Notes: generated from the letters alone by a model not told the origin. A DNA stretch of 64,000 nucleotides from Methylocystis sp. IM3 (GCF_038070105.1 NZ_JBBPBZ010000002.1:1108501-1172500), one strand, 5' to 3'; counted from the first letter of the stretch, positions 17,588-27,706 are shown. Made by a program: numbers and translations.

Positions 17588-20224
17588 ATGAGACCCGACC
17601 GATACAATTTCGCCGAATCCGAGCCGAAATGGCAGAAGGTCTGGGAGGAGGGCCAAGTCTTCGAGGCCGGGGCCAAGCCCGATGCGCCCAAATATTACGT
17701 GCTGGAGATGTTCCCCTATCCATCGGGACGCCTCCACATGGGCCATGTGCGCAATTACTCGATGGGCGACGTCATCGCCCGCTTCATGCGGGCCAAGGGC
17801 TTCGACGTGCTGCATCCCATGGGCTGGGACGCCTTCGGCCTGCCGGCGGAGAACGCCGCGGCGCAGACCGGCGCGCATCCCGCGAAATGGACCTACGCCA
17901 ATATCGCCGCCATGCGCGCCCAGCTCAAGACGCTCGGCCTGTCGCTCGACTGGTCGCGCGAGATCGCGACCTGCGACCCGGAATATTACGGGCGCCAGCA
18001 GAAGCTTTTTCTCGATTTCCTGAAGGCGGGGATCGTCGATCGCAAGAAATCCAAGGTGAACTGGGATCCTGTCGACATGACCGTGCTCGCCAATGAGCAG
18101 GTGATCGACGGACGCGGCTGGCGCTCGGGCGCGCTCGTCGAGCAGCGCGAACTGACCCAGTGGTTTTTCAAGATCACGAGCTATTCCGCCGAGCTTCTCG
18201 AGGCGCTCGATACGCTCGACCGCTGGCCCGAGAAGGTGCGCCTCATGCAGCGCAACTGGATCGGCCGCTCCGAGGGCATGCTGGTGCGCTTCGCGCTGGC
18301 CCGGCCCCTGGACGACGCGCAGGAGGTCGAGGTCTTCACCACCCGCGCCGACACGCTCTTTGGCGCGAAATTCGTCGCGCTCGCCGCCGATCATCCGCTC
18401 GCCAGGGCGGCGGCCGGGAAAAATCCGGCGCTCGCCGCCTTTTGCGAGGAATGCCGGCGCGGCGGCACCTCGGCGGAAGCAATCGAAACGGCCGAGAAGC
18501 AGGGCTTCGACACCGGGCTGCGGGTCGTCCATCCTTTCGATCCGAACTGGACGCTTCCCGTCTATGTCGCGAATTTCATTTTGATGGATTACGGCACGGG
18601 CGCGATCTTCGGCTGCCCGGCGCATGACCAGCGCGACCTCGATTTCGCCACCAAATACGGGCTCGGCTTCAAGGTCGTGGTCTGCCCCGAGGGCGAGGAC
18701 GCCGCGGCGCTGGAAAAGAAGATTTCGGAGAGCGGCGAAGCCTTCGACGGCGACGGCAGGCTCGTGAACTCGGACTTCCTGAGCGGCTTCACGGTTCCCG
18801 AGGCCAAGGAGCATGTCGCCAACAGGCTCGAGACGACGGCGCTCTTCAACGCCCCGCAGGGCGTGCGCAAGGTGAATTACAAGCTCCGCGACTGGGGCGT
18901 GTCGCGCCAACGCTATTGGGGCTCCCCGATCCCCATCATCCATTGCGAGACCTGCGGTCCCGTGCCGGTTCCCGACGCCGATCTGCCGGTGCGGCTCCCC
19001 GAGGACGTGACCTTCGACCAGCCGGGCAATCCGCTCGACCGCCACCCCAGCTGGAAGAACGTCCCCTGTCCCTCCTGCGGCAAGCCGGCCCGCCGCGAGA
19101 CCGACACGATGGACACTTTCGTCGATTCGTCCTGGTATTACGCGCGCTTCACCGACCCGCACAATGACAAGGAGCCGGCCTCGCCGGAGGCGCTCGCGCG
19201 CTGGCTGCCGGTCGATCAATATATCGGCGGCATCGAGCACGCGATTCTGCATCTCCTGTATTCGCGCTTCTTCGCGCGCGCCATGCGCGACTCCGGCCAT
19301 AGCGCCGCGCCGGAGCCCTTCGCGGGGCTCTTCACCCAGGGCATGGTCGTCCATGAGACCTATAAGGGTCCCGCCGGCTGGGTCTCTCCCGCCGCCATCC
19401 GCATCGAAACAAGCGAGGGCGGCAAGCGCCGCGCCTTCCTGATCGACGGCGGCGCCGAGGTCGAGATCGGCCCGATCGAGAAAATGTCGAAGTCCAAGAA
19501 GAACACCGTGGACCCCGACGACATCGTCGCGGCCTATGGCGCCGACACCGCGCGGCTCTTCGTCCTCTCCGACAGCCCGCCCGACCGCGACGTGATCTGG
19601 TCAGACGAGGGCGCGCAGGGCGCCTGGCGCTTCGTGCAGCGCCTGTGGCGCATCACGGGCGAACTCGGCCGCGTCGCCGCGCCCGCCGGGGCCGCCGCGC
19701 CCGCCGAGATGGGCGACGATGCGCTGAAACTGCGCAAGGCCACGCACAAGACGGTCGCGCAGGTGAGCGAAAATATCGAGCGGCTGCGCTTCAACAGCGC
19801 CATCGCTCGCATTCGCGAATTCGTCAACGAGCTGACGGCGGCGCTCGACGCCGTGACCGAAACGCCCGTCGGCGCCGACGCCGCTTTCGCCTTCCGCGAG
19901 GCGGCGGACGCGCTCATCCGCCTCGTCGCGCCGATGACGCCCCACGTCGCGGAGGAGTGCTGGACCGATCTTGGCCATAAAGGGCTGGTATCGGAAGCGT
20001 CCTGGCCGGTCGCCGATCCGGCGCTGGTGGCCCAGGAGACGATGACCCTGCCTGTGCAGGTCAACGGCAAGAAGCGCGCCGAGATCATCGTCGCGCATGA
20101 CGCCGACGAGGAAACGATTCGCAAAGAGGCGCTGGCGCAGGATGGGGTCATCCGCGCCATGGAAGGCAAGCCGCTCAGGAAATTCATTCTCGTGCCGAAG
20201 AGGATCGTCAATGTGGTCGTGTGA
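17588..20224 (+). CDS. leuS: leucyl-tRNA synthetase
   Basis: Charges tRNA-Leu. The class I signature HMGH lies at residues 50-53 within [15 protein letters not shown], and the KMSKS loop reads [16 protein letters not shown]. The CP1 editing domain is present ([16 protein letters not shown]). A zinc-like Cys cluster appears in [12 protein letters not shown] and [17 protein letters not shown] 17588 gives 878 residues; an upstream TTG at 17567 adds 7. It heads a leuS-lptE-holA gene group common in alphaproteobacteria. Confidence 0.97.
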   Translation: MRPDRYNFAESEPKWQKVWEEGQVFEAGAKPDAPKYYVLEMFPYPSGRLHMGHVRNYSMGDVIARFMRAKGFDVLHPMGWDAFGLPAENAAAQTGAHPAKWTYANIAAMRAQLKTLGLSLDWSREIATCDPEYYGRQQKLFLDFLKAGIVDRKKSKVNWDPVDMTVLANEQVIDGRGWRSGALVEQRELTQWFFKITSYSAELLEALDTLDRWPEKVRLMQRNWIGRSEGMLVRFALARPLDDAQEVEVFTTRADTLFGAKFVALAADHPLARAAAGKNPALAAFCEECRRGGTSAEAIETAEKQGFDTGLRVVHPFDPNWTLPVYVANFILMDYGTGAIFGCPAHDQRDLDFATKYGLGFKVVVCPEGEDAAALEKKISESGEAFDGDGRLVNSDFLSGFTVPEAKEHVANRLETTALFNAPQGVRKVNYKLRDWGVSRQRYWGSPIPIIHCETCGPVPVPDADLPVRLPEDVTFDQPGNPLDRHPSWKNVPCPSCGKPARRETDTMDTFVDSSWYYARFTDPHNDKEPASPEALARWLPVDQYIGGIEHAILHLLYSRFFARAMRDSGHSAAPEPFAGLFTQGMVVHETYKGPAGWVSPAAIRIETSEGGKRRAFLIDGGAEVEIGPIEKMSKSKKNTVDPDDIVAAYGADTARLFVLSDSPPDRDVIWSDEGAQGAWRFVQRLWRITGELGRVAAPAGAAAPAEMGDDALKLRKATHKTVAQVSENIERLRFNSAIARIREFVNELTAALDAVTETPVGADAAFAFREAADALIRLVAPMTPHVAEECWTDLGHKGLVSEASWPVADPALVAQETMTLPVQVNGKKRAEIIVAHDADEETIRKEALAQDGVIRAMEGKPLRKFILVPKRIVNVVV

Positions 20225-20291
20225 CAAGGCGCAGATCAACGCCGACGCCGGCCCTCGCCCGGAAGCGCGCCCGAAAGGCGCCGCCCGCGGG

Positions 20292-20822
20292 ATGAGGACG
20301 CTCCTCGCTTTTCTCGCCTTCGGCGCCGCGGTTCCGCTCGCGGGCTGCATTCAGCCGCTTTACGGCGCCAATGGCGCCTTCGACGCCTCGCCGCTGGCCT
20401 CCGAACTCCAGGCCATCGAGGTCGACGAAATTCCCGGCCGCATCGGGCATTATCTGCGCAACGACCTGATTTACGGATTCAATGGCACGGGCTCGGCGGT
20501 GGCGCCCCGCTATCGTCTGAGCGTCACTCTCCGCGAGCGCGTGCAGACGCCGATCCTCGACACGGTCACGGGCCGCGCCACCTCCGCGACTGTCATCGTC
20601 GACGCCGATTACAAGCTCGTCACCTGGCCGCAGAATGTGGTGGTGACACAGGGCACGGCCTTCAACATCGCAAGCTACGACCGCTTCTCGAACCGCTTCT
20701 CCAACGTCCGCGCCGCGCGCGACGCCGAAATCCGGGACGCGAAGGTGATCGCCGAATCGATCCGCACGCGCATAGCGACGGAAATGGCCATGCGGGAGCC
20801 CGCGCCCACCCTCGTTCGCTGA
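20292..20822 (+). CDS. lptE: LPS-assembly lipoprotein LptE
   Basis: Outer-membrane lipoprotein that plugs the LptD barrel and helps place LPS at the cell surface. It has the signal peptide and lipobox VPLAGC (Cys at residue 19) followed by IQPLYG, which is a strongly conserved LptE start. ATG 20292 fits the signal peptide; an upstream ATG at 20211 overlaps leuS and would bury the signal. About 176 residues. Its place between leuS and holA is the conserved one. Confidence 0.9.
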   Translation: MRTLLAFLAFGAAVPLAGCIQPLYGANGAFDASPLASELQAIEVDEIPGRIGHYLRNDLIYGFNGTGSAVAPRYRLSVTLRERVQTPILDTVTGRATSATVIVDADYKLVTWPQNVVVTQGTAFNIASYDRFSNRFSNVRAARDAEIRDAKVIAESIRTRIATEMAMREPAPTLVR

Positions 20823-20850
20823 CGCAGGAGGGGACAGGGAAGGGGGCTAG

Positions 20851-21873
20851 ATGGTCGCCGTCTCCAACCGCGACGCGGAACGCTTCGTCGCGTCGCCGCC
20901 CGAAAGCGTCTTTCTCTTCCTCGTCCATGGCTCCGACGCCGGAATGGTGCGCGAGCGGGCGCAGGCCATCATCGGGAAGCGCGTCGACGACCGGCGCGAT
21001 CCGTTCCAGTTCGTCGAACTTTCAGGCGACGCCGTTTCGGCCGATCCGCTGACCCTTCTCGACGAGGCCAACACCACGCCGCTTTTCGGCGGCCGCCGCG
21101 CGATCCTCGTGGAGACGGGGACGAAATCCGTCATTCCCGCGATTACGTCGCTCATCGCCGCGCCGCCGGCCGCCTGCACGGTGGTGCTCACCGCCGGCGC
21201 GCTGAAGAAGGACGCGCCGCTGCGCAAGCTCGTCGAGGGCGCCAAGCAAGGCGCCGGCGTCGAATGCCTGCCGGATACCGAGCAGGACATTCATGCGCTG
21301 GTTGACCGCACCCTGCGGGAGGCCAATCTCGTGGCGACGCCCGAGGCCCGCGCGCTGCTCCTCGCCGCGCTCGGCGAAGACCGGCTGATGAGTCGCGCCG
21401 AGCTGGCAAAGCTGGTCCTCTACATGCATGGCCGCGAGCATGTCGAAGCGGCCGATGTCGAGGCGATCGTCGCCCACGCCTCCAGCATCGCCAGCGACCG
21501 CGTTGTGGCGGCGGCTTTTGCCGGGCGCGCGGCCGAGACGCTCGACGCCTATTTCGCGCAGGGCGGCGACGCCGGCAGCCTGCTTTTCGGCGCCCTGCGC
21601 TACGCCGTGGCCCTGCATCGCGCCCGGCTCGCCATGGAGCGCGAGGGCGGGCGCCCGGACGCGGGTGTGAACATGCTCTATCGCTCGGGCTTCGGTTTCA
21701 TGCACCGCGCCTTGATGGAGGAGCAGCTGAAGAGCTGGACCTCGGCGCGTCTCGCGGCCTTGATCGAGCCGCTGCGCGAGGCGCAGACGCGCGCCCGCGC
21801 CAATGCGAATATCGCGCCGATGGAGGCCGAGCGGGCGCTCTGGCGTGTGGCGAAGGCTGTCGGGCGGCGTTGA
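20851..21873 (+). CDS. holA: DNA polymerase III subunit delta
   Basis: Clamp-loader delta subunit that opens the beta sliding clamp. The 340 residues include FLFLVHGSDAGMVRERAQAI at the N-terminus, LLDEANTTPLFGGRRAILVE in the clamp-binding region and the C-terminal collar segment SLLFGALRYAVALHRAR. It lies 28 bases after lptE and is likely co-transcribed. Confidence 0.93.
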   Translation: MVAVSNRDAERFVASPPESVFLFLVHGSDAGMVRERAQAIIGKRVDDRRDPFQFVELSGDAVSADPLTLLDEANTTPLFGGRRAILVETGTKSVIPAITSLIAAPPAACTVVLTAGALKKDAPLRKLVEGAKQGAGVECLPDTEQDIHALVDRTLREANLVATPEARALLLAALGEDRLMSRAELAKLVLYMHGREHVEAADVEAIVAHASSIASDRVVAAAFAGRAAETLDAYFAQGGDAGSLLFGALRYAVALHRARLAMEREGGRPDAGVNMLYRSGFGFMHRALMEEQLKSWTSARLAALIEPLREAQTRARANANIAPMEAERALWRVAKAVGRR

Positions 21874-21898
21874 TGGATGGCGGGAGGCGGCCTTCACC

Positions 21899-21930
21899 CT
21901 TAACCCCTCCCCGCAAGGAGGAGGGGGACA
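21899..21930. repeat. REP-like palindrome between holA and purQ
   Basis: CCCCTCCCC-gcaa-GGAGGAGGGGG is an imperfect palindrome of the type scattered between genes in many alphaproteobacterial chromosomes. It sits 25 bases after the holA stop between convergent genes. A related element occurs at 29603-29640. Confidence 0.5.
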
Positions 21931-21964
21931 GATCGTCCTTGTGGGGACGGCAAGGATTGGGTGC

Positions 21965-22654
21965 TTACGCCGCGCTGCCGAGGCTCTCGAACAGCGCCCG
22001 GCCGTCGATCCCGCCGACAAGCGGATCGATGAGATTCTCGGGATGCGGCATCAGGCCGAGCACATTGCGCTTTTCGGAATAGATCCCCGCGATGTCGTTG
22101 CGGGAGCCATTGGGATTGGCGTCGCCGCCGACACGGCCGCTCGCGTCGCAATAGCGGAAGGCGACGAGACCCTCGCCCTCGATGCGCTCGATCGTCGCAT
22201 CGTCAGCTTCGTAATTGCCTTCGCCATGGGCGATGCAGACCTCGATCGCCTGGCCCTTGGCGTATTGGCGGGTAAAGGCCGTGTCGTTCCGCTCCACGCG
22301 CAGATGCTGCATCTTGCAGACGAAGCGCAGATTGGCGTTGCGCATCAGCACGCCGGGCAGAAGGCCGCTCTCGCAAAGGATCTGGAAGCCGTTGCAGACG
22401 CCCAGCACGAGGCCGCCGCGTGCGGCGTGCGCCCGCACGGCGTCCATGATCGCGGCCCGGCCCGCGATGGCCCCGCAACGCAGATAGTCGCCATAGGAGA
22501 AGCCGCCCGGCAGGACGACGAGATCGGTCCCCGCCGGCAGGTCATGGTCCGCGTGCCAGAGCATGGCGGGCTTCTGCCCGGTCGCCTGCTCGAGCGCGCG
22601 CGCCATGTCGCCTTCGCGATTGGAGCCGGGGAAGACGATGACGGCCGCTTTCAT
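21965..22654 (-). CDS. purQ: phosphoribosylformylglycinamidine synthase, glutaminase subunit PurQ
   Basis: Class I glutamine amidotransferase subunit of FGAM synthetase in purine synthesis; supplies ammonia to PurL with PurS as adaptor. It has [13 protein letters not shown] at the start, the nucleophile Cys in [12 protein letters not shown] and the catalytic His/Glu in [10 protein letters not shown]. 229 residues. It follows purS with an 11-base gap. purL is not in the window next to it. Confidence 0.96.
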   Translation of the reverse strand: MKAAVIVFPGSNREGDMARALEQATGQKPAMLWHADHDLPAGTDLVVLPGGFSYGDYLRCGAIAGRAAIMDAVRAHAARGGLVLGVCNGFQILCESGLLPGVLMRNANLRFVCKMQHLRVERNDTAFTRQYAKGQAIEVCIAHGEGNYEADDATIERIEGEGLVAFRYCDASGRVGGDANPNGSRNDIAGIYSEKRNVLGLMPHPENLIDPLVGGIDGRALFESLGSAA

Positions 22655-22665
22655 GGAGGCGCTCT

Positions 22666-22902
22666 CTAGAGTTCGATCCGGTAGTTTTCGATCACCGTAT
22701 TGGCGAGCAGCTTTTCGCAGGCGGCGGTGAGCTGCGCCTTCGCGGCCGCCGCATCGGCGCCCGTCACTTCGATGTCGAAAACCTTGCCCTGGCGCACGCT
22801 CTCGACGCCCTCGACGCCGAGCGACTTCAGCGCGCCCTCGATCGCCTTGCCTTGCGGATCGAGGACGCCGTTCTTCAGGGTGACGACGACACGTGCTTTC
22901 AT
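22666..22902 (-). CDS. purS: phosphoribosylformylglycinamidine synthase subunit PurS
   Basis: Small structural subunit of the three-part FGAM synthetase. The 78 residues show [39 protein letters not shown] and [16 protein letters not shown], all standard for the family. ATG 22902 is chosen by family length. Confidence 0.95.
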   Translation of the reverse strand: MKARVVVTLKNGVLDPQGKAIEGALKSLGVEGVESVRQGKVFDIEVTGADAAAAKAQLTAACEKLLANTVIENYRIEL

Positions 22903-22976
22903 GGGCCTTGGGTTCCGTGTGAAATCCGCCACACGGTTAACGGCCCGGCGCGTAAAGGGCAAGCGCCGATGCGGCG

Positions 22977-23420
22977 TCAGAACGATTGCGAGGCCGCCCC
23001 TACGACGAGACAGGAGACCACGATCGCCGTCAGCGGGCGCCGAAGCTGGGGATACCATTGCGGCGCGCGCCCGGCCCGCGTCTCCGCGAGGTCGTAAAAG
23101 AGCAGGCCGGCGAAGCCCGCCGCGAGCAGGACGAGGCCGGAAACGCCGCCGACGAGCAGGGCCGGAAGGGCGAGCAGCGACGGCGCCACGCTGCGGCCGA
23201 GCGCGCCGAGACTCGGGTCGTCACGCTGCATGGCCGCGCCCCAATGCACCCCGCCCATGAAGGACAGGATGATGGCCCCATAGCCGAGCAGCAGCGTCAG
23301 GCCGAAGGGGCGGAGCGCGCCGGCGAGGGGAACCGAGGCGAGGGCGCCGGCGACGAAGGGAAGCGCGCCCGCATAGCCAAGCCATTTCGCGGCCGGGGGG
23401 AGAATGTCTTTTGCGCTCAT
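22977..23420 (-). CDS. DUF3429 membrane protein
   Basis: A 147-residue protein with four or five hydrophobic helices, matching DUF3429 (ILSFMGGVHWGAAM is the family hallmark). The function is unknown. ATG 23420 has AGGAGGTTCGG just upstream. It lies inside the purine cluster between the Uma2 gene and purS, on the same strand, and may be co-transcribed. Confidence 0.85.
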   Translation of the reverse strand: MSAKDILPPAAKWLGYAGALPFVAGALASVPLAGALRPFGLTLLLGYGAIILSFMGGVHWGAAMQRDDPSLGALGRSVAPSLLALPALLVGGVSGLVLLAAGFAGLLFYDLAETRAGRAPQWYPQLRRPLTAIVVSCLVVGAASQSF

Positions 23421-23513
23421 CCGAACCTCCTGTGAGAGATTGAGGGTGAGCCGGCCGGCCAGACGCGGCAAGGCGCGGGGCGGCCATTGATCGCGCGAGA
23501 TTCGCCACGCAGG

Positions 23514-24080
23514 CTAAAGAAGGCCGGTGTCCCGGTAGATGTCGCGCAGAGCCAGCCGGGCGCCGATCAGCGGCAGGTCCAGCTCGGCGTCGACGGTCTC
23601 GAAGCGGCGCTCCGCAAAGCCGTTCCGGCGGTCATAGGAAACGACCTCGACCGCGTCCTGCGCGACGACGACATATTGCGACAGGGTCGGCAGCGCGGCG
23701 TAAGCCTTGCGCTTCCAGCGCAGGTCCCGATTCGCGGTCGATGGCGAAAGGATCTCGAACGCAATCAAGGGATCATCACATTCGGTGACCATCAGCCCGT
23801 CGTTCGGGCGAACCAGCACGTCCGGCACAGGGACGCTGATTTCGGAGACGCGCACTCCCAGCCCGGGCACGGCTGCCCATGCGGCGCCTCTCCCGAAGGC
23901 TGCTCTGTCGAGCAAAACGATGAGGTTGCGCGCAATAAGTTGGTGCAGAAAACTCGCCGAAGCGTTCAAGATCGGCTCCCCCTCGATCAGCTCCCACTTT
24001 TCTTCGTCCGGGCGCGTGGCCGTGAACGCGAAGAATTCCTTCGCGTTCATCGGGCGAGGGTCCTGAAAGGGGACGCCCAT
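23514..24080 (-). CDS. Uma2 family (DUF820) putative PD-(D/E)xK nuclease
   Basis: A 188-residue protein with the Uma2 pattern: EEKWELIEGEPIL, VPVPDVLVRP (acidic Asp), IAFEILSPSTANRDLRWKRK (Glu...Lys of the restriction-like fold) and YVVVAQDAVEVVSYDR. Proteins of this family keep nuclease-like residues, but their biological role is not established. It starts 21 bases after purC and precedes DUF3429, so it interrupts purC-purS-purQ. This family expands in some bacteria by horizontal transfer. Confidence 0.85.
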   Translation of the reverse strand: MGVPFQDPRPMNAKEFFAFTATRPDEEKWELIEGEPILNASASFLHQLIARNLIVLLDRAAFGRGAAWAAVPGLGVRVSEISVPVPDVLVRPNDGLMVTECDDPLIAFEILSPSTANRDLRWKRKAYAALPTLSQYVVVAQDAVEVVSYDRRNGFAERRFETVDAELDLPLIGARLALRDIYRDTGLL

Positions 24081-24101
24081 CGGCTCCTCCTGTCGTCGCT
24101 C

Positions 24102-24866
24102 CTATTGAACCAGCTTCGGCGCGCCGACGCGAACGGATTCGCCTTCCTGCATGATGCCGAGGCGGCGGGCGACCTCCGTATAGGCCTCGACGAGCCCGCC
24201 GAGGTCGCGGCGGAAGCGGTCCTTGTCGAGCTTGTCGTTCGACTTGATGTCCCACAGGCGGCAGCTGTCGGGGGAAATCTCGTCGGCGACCACGATGCGC
24301 ATCATGTCGCCTTCCCACAGGCGGCCGCATTCCATCTTGAAGTCGACGAGACGGATGCCGACGCCCAGAAACAGACCGGAGAGGAAGTCATTGACGCGAA
24401 TGGCGAGCGCCATGATGTCGTCGATCTCCTGCGGCGTCGCCCAGCCGAAGGCCGTGATGTGCTCTTCCGAGACCATCGGGTCGTCGAGCGCGTCGTTCTT
24501 GTAATAGAACTCGATGATCGAGCGCGGCAGCTGGGTGCCTTCCTCGAGGCCGAGCCGCTTGGCGAGCGAGCCGGCCGCGACATTGCGGACCACGACCTCG
24601 AGCGGAATGATCTCCACCTCGCGAATGAGCTGCTCGCGCATGTTGAGGCGGCGGATGAAATGCGTCGGCACCCCGATATTGTTGAGATGCTGGAAGATGT
24701 ATTCCGAGATGCGGTTGTTCAGGACGCCCTTGCCGTCGATCACCTCGTGCTTCTTGGCGTTGAAGGCCGTGGCGTCGTCCTTGAAATGCTGAATCAATGT
24801 GCCAGGCTCCGGCCCCTCGTAAAGGACCTTGGCCTTGCCTTCATATATACGGCGACGGCGGTTCAT
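24102..24866 (-). CDS. purC: phosphoribosylaminoimidazole-succinocarboxamide synthase
   Basis: SAICAR synthetase of purine synthesis. The 254 residues start [16 protein letters not shown] and include [40 protein letters not shown] and [14 protein letters not shown] 24866 matches the family; an upstream frame exists to 25010. It is probably the first gene of the minus-strand purine cluster and divergent from the DUF1476 gene. Confidence 0.95.
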   Translation of the reverse strand: MNRRRRIYEGKAKVLYEGPEPGTLIQHFKDDATAFNAKKHEVIDGKGVLNNRISEYIFQHLNNIGVPTHFIRRLNMREQLIREVEIIPLEVVVRNVAAGSLAKRLGLEEGTQLPRSIIEFYYKNDALDDPMVSEEHITAFGWATPQEIDDIMALAIRVNDFLSGLFLGVGIRLVDFKMECGRLWEGDMMRIVVADEISPDSCRLWDIKSNDKLDKDRFRRDLGGLVEAYTEVARRLGIMQEGESVRVGAPKLVQ

Positions 24867-25240
24867 AGGGTTCAACCGGGGCTCGAGAAAATCCATGCGG
24901 TCAGCCGCGGCTCCCTGACATGATCCCCGCCGCGTCCGGAGTCGCGAGGCGGGGTCCAGGCGACCGACCACAACAGGCGCGGTCCTAACGTCTTTGGGGG
25001 CCAGTGACAAGCCAACGCTCGTCCATGCGCGGACCGCTTCAATTTAGCCCAATCCGGAAATAGGCACAACGCGCGATTCATTCAGCTTTTTGTCGCCCGC
25101 CGCGCGCGAATGTCGCAGCCCGGCGGCTTGGCATTGGCGCCGCGGGCGAATTTCGCCTATATGCGTCCGGCGCGCGAGATGCGGCAGCGGATTCGCCCGC
25201 GGAAATTACAAAGACGAAAACAACCCGGCTGAGGATGAAC
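24867..25240. other. 374-base divergent intergenic region purC / DUF1476
   Basis: No gene seen. It must hold promoters for purC (leftward) and the DUF1476 gene (rightward). No riboswitch-like fold was recognised by eye. Confidence 0.5.
25134..25163 (+). promoter_or_regulatory. candidate housekeeping promoter for the DUF1476 gene
   Basis: TTGGCG, an 18-base spacer, then TATATG resemble a sigma-70 type -35/-10 pair about 75 bases before the start codon. Pattern match only. Confidence 0.3.
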
Positions 25241-25564
25241 ATGAGCACTTTCGACCAGCGCGAGGATTCCTTCGAGAAACGCTACGTCCGTGACGAGGAG
25301 CTGAAATTCCGGGCCGAGGCGCGCCGCAACAAGCTCCTCGGTCTCTGGGCGGCCGAGAAGCTCGGCAAGTCGGGCGCCGAGGCCCAGGCCTATGCCGAGG
25401 CGCTGGTCGCGGCGGAAGTGTCCGCCGACGCCGACGAGCGCGTCGTGGCGACCGTCAAGAAAGACTTCGAGGCCGCTGGCGTCGAGCAGTCCGAGCACCA
25501 GATCCGCCGCACCATGGACGAGATGCTGGCCAAGGCCAAGGCGGAGATTCAGGCCGGCGCGTAA
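25241..25564 (+). CDS. F1-ATPase inhibitor zeta subunit (DUF1476)
   Basis: A 107-residue protein of the DUF1476 family, shown in Paracoccus and relatives to be the zeta subunit that inhibits ATP hydrolysis by F1-ATPase. Characteristic segments are FDQREDSFEKRYVRDEELKF, ARRNKLLGLWAAEKLG and HQIRRTMDEMLAKA. ATG 25241 lies just behind GAGG; an in-frame ATG two codons earlier (25235) is equally possible. Restricted to alphaproteobacteria, it supports the lineage call. Confidence 0.92.
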   Translation: MSTFDQREDSFEKRYVRDEELKFRAEARRNKLLGLWAAEKLGKSGAEAQAYAEALVAAEVSADADERVVATVKKDFEAAGVEQSEHQIRRTMDEMLAKAKAEIQAGA

Positions 25565-25630
25565 GGCCGGGCCACGGCTCGCAGCGCGGTCGCGGATGAA
25601 TCTTAAGCTTTCTTCCGCAAGCATGCGCTC

Positions 25631-26623
25631 ATGCGCAATGGCTTCCTTCCCTCTCCCCGGCCAGCCGGGAAGCTGCTTCCGGACGCGGCGCGCTTCAGCG
25701 CCGCGCCGCAAATCGCCGCCGAAGCTCTGCTCTGGCTCGGGGCGCTCGCAGGGGAGCGGCGCGCCTCCCGCCATACGCTCGACGGCTACGGCCGCGACGT
25801 GGCCGGCTTTCTCGCCTTTCTGACCGAGCACCTCGGCGCAAAGCCAGACGCCGCGGCCTTGATCGCCCTGCAACCCGCCGATCTGCGCGCTTTTCTCGCA
25901 AGGCGGCGCGGCGAAGGGCTGGCGAGCCGCTCTCTGCTGCGGGCGTTGGCCGCCATCCGCAACTTCCTGCGCTTTCTGGAAAAGAAGGGCCTCGCCAAAA
26001 CCGACCTCTTCGGCGCGGTGCGGTCGCCCAAAAAGCCGCACAGCCTGCCCAAGGCGCTCACCGTCGCCGACGCCCGCGATCTCATCGACCCCGACAGGCG
26101 CGCCGGCGAGGCCCGCGAGCCCTGGGTTCTGGCCCGCGACGCCGCGGTTCTCGCGCTCCTCTATGGCGCCGGCCTGCGCATCTCGGAGGCGCTGTCGATC
26201 TCTCACGGCGACGCGCCGATTGGCGCCAGAGACCGCGTGACCATTCTCGGCAAGGGGGGCAAGTCGCGCACCGTTCCGGTCATCGAGCCGGTGCGGCGGT
26301 CGATCGAGGCCTATCTCGCCGCGTGTCCCTATGATCTCTCAGGCGGCCCGCTCTTCGTCGGCGCAAAGGGCGGGCCCCTGTCGCCGCGCATCGTCCAGCT
26401 CGCGATGCAGCGGTTGCGCGGCGGGCTCGGCCTCCCCGACAGCGCGACGCCCCATGCGCTGCGTCACTCCTTCGCGACCCATCTTCTGGGGCGCGGTGGG
26501 GACTTGCGCGCCATTCAGGAGCTCCTCGGCCACGCCTCGCTGTCGACGACGCAGATTTACACGGCCGTCGACCGCAAGCGCCTCCTCGACGCTTATCAAT
26601 CGGCGCATCCGCGCGCGGACTGA
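25631..26623 (+). CDS. xerC: tyrosine recombinase XerC
   Basis: Site-specific recombinase that resolves chromosome dimers at dif with XerD. An N-terminal SAM-like core-binding domain (about residues 25-120) precedes the catalytic domain with Arg in GAGLRISEAL, Lys in GKGGKSRTVPV, HALRHSFATHL (His-x-x-Arg), LLGHASLSTTQ and the Tyr nucleophile in IYTAVD. 330 residues. XerC is preferred to XerD on overall similarity as I recall it. The stop abuts the ribB stop without a gap. Confidence 0.9.
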   Translation: MRNGFLPSPRPAGKLLPDAARFSAAPQIAAEALLWLGALAGERRASRHTLDGYGRDVAGFLAFLTEHLGAKPDAAALIALQPADLRAFLARRRGEGLASRSLLRALAAIRNFLRFLEKKGLAKTDLFGAVRSPKKPHSLPKALTVADARDLIDPDRRAGEAREPWVLARDAAVLALLYGAGLRISEALSISHGDAPIGARDRVTILGKGGKSRTVPVIEPVRRSIEAYLAACPYDLSGGPLFVGAKGGPLSPRIVQLAMQRLRGGLGLPDSATPHALRHSFATHLLGRGGDLRAIQELLGHASLSTTQIYTAVDRKRLLDAYQSAHPRAD

Positions 26624-27706
26624 TTATTCCACAGGCTCCACGGCCGTGATCTCGATGCCGAAGCCTGACAGTCCGACAAAGGCGCGCGGCTTGGACGTCG
26701 AAGACCGCAGTCGGATCGACGACACGCCCAGATCCTTCAAGATCTGCGCGCCGAGGCCCACGTCGAACCATTGCCGCTTGCGCGTCTCCTCCGCATTCTC
26801 CGGCGCGCGGCCCACGATATTGGTGGGAACGCCCGCCGCGCCGTCGCGCAGATAGATGAGCACGCCGCGCCCCTCGCGGGCGAAGCGGGCGAGCGTCTTC
26901 TTGATGGTCGGCGCGCCGCCCATCACATCGGAGACGATGTCGGCGCGGTGCAGGCGCGTCGGCACGTCGCGGCCGTCTCCGATCGAGCCGAGCACGAAGG
27001 CGAAATGCTGCACGCTGTCGAAGGGCGTGACATAGGCGTGCCCGACGAAATCGCCGACCTCCGTCGAAACCGGGAAGGTCGAAACGCGCTCCACGAGCTT
27101 CTCGCGCGCCTGCCGGAAAGCGATCAGATCGGCGACCGAGACCAGCTTGAGATCATGGGCCTTGGCGAAGGCGGCGATTTGCTGGCCGGTCATCACCGTG
27201 CCGTCGTCATTGGCGAGTTCGCAGATCACCCCGACGGGCGGGAGGCCGGCGAGCTTGCACAGATCCACGGCGGCTTCCGTATGGCCGGAGCGCATCAAGA
27301 CCCCGCCGTCGCGGGCGATGAGCGGAAACACATGGCCGGGGCGCACGAAATCTGCCGCGCCCATGTTGCCGTTGGCGAGCGCGCGCACCGTATTGCACCG
27401 CTGCTCGGCGGAGATGCCGGTGGTGAGCCCGTGCTTCACGTCGACCGAGACGGTGAAGGCGGTGCCGAGCGGCGCGTCGTTTTGCGCCACCATGGGCGCG
27501 AGATGCAGGCGGCGGGCTTCCTCGAGCGTCAGCGGCGCGCAGACGATGCCGCAGCAATGGCGGATGATGAACGCCATTTTCTCGGGCGTGCAGAGCGACG
27601 CCGCAATGACGAGATCGCCTTCGTTCTCGCGGTCGTCGTCGTCGGTGACGACGACGATCTCGCCACGCGCTATGGCCTCGATGGCCTCTGTGATGAAATG
27701 GGGCAA
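26624..27706 (-). CDS. ribB: 3,4-dihydroxy-2-butanone 4-phosphate synthase with degenerate GTP cyclohydrolase II domain
   Basis: The N-terminal domain (about 1-205) makes the four-carbon unit of riboflavin; RENEGD lies at residues 26-31 and the domain includes GHVFPLIARDGGVLMRSGHT and DLCKLAGLPPVGVI. The C-terminal 155 residues align with GTP cyclohydrolase II (ILKDLGVSSIRLRSS is the family end), but the zinc Cys cluster is gone: the region reads LHRADIVSDVMGGAPTIKK, with no Cys. The protein is therefore RibB-active and RibA-inactive, the variant known as RibBX. An active RibA must be elsewhere. Confidence 0.92.
   Translation of the reverse strand: MPHFITEAIEAIARGEIVVVTDDDDRENEGDLVIAASLCTPEKMAFIIRHCCGIVCAPLTLEEARRLHLAPMVAQNDAPLGTAFTVSVDVKHGLTTGISAEQRCNTVRALANGNMGAADFVRPGHVFPLIARDGGVLMRSGHTEAAVDLCKLAGLPPVGVICELANDDGTVMTGQQIAAFAKAHDLKLVSVADLIAFRQAREKLVERVSTFPVSTEVGDFVGHAYVTPFDSVQHFAFVLGSIGDGRDVPTRLHRADIVSDVMGGAPTIKKTLARFAREGRGVLIYLRDGAAGVPTNIVGRAPENAEETRKRQWFDVGLGAQILKDLGVSSIRLRSSTSKPRAFVGLSGFGIEITAVEPVE

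Noticed and set aside
16784..19354. 856-codon minus-strand frame over leuS
   Set aside because: Antisense to leuS and the HdeD-like gene, with composition typical of shadows.
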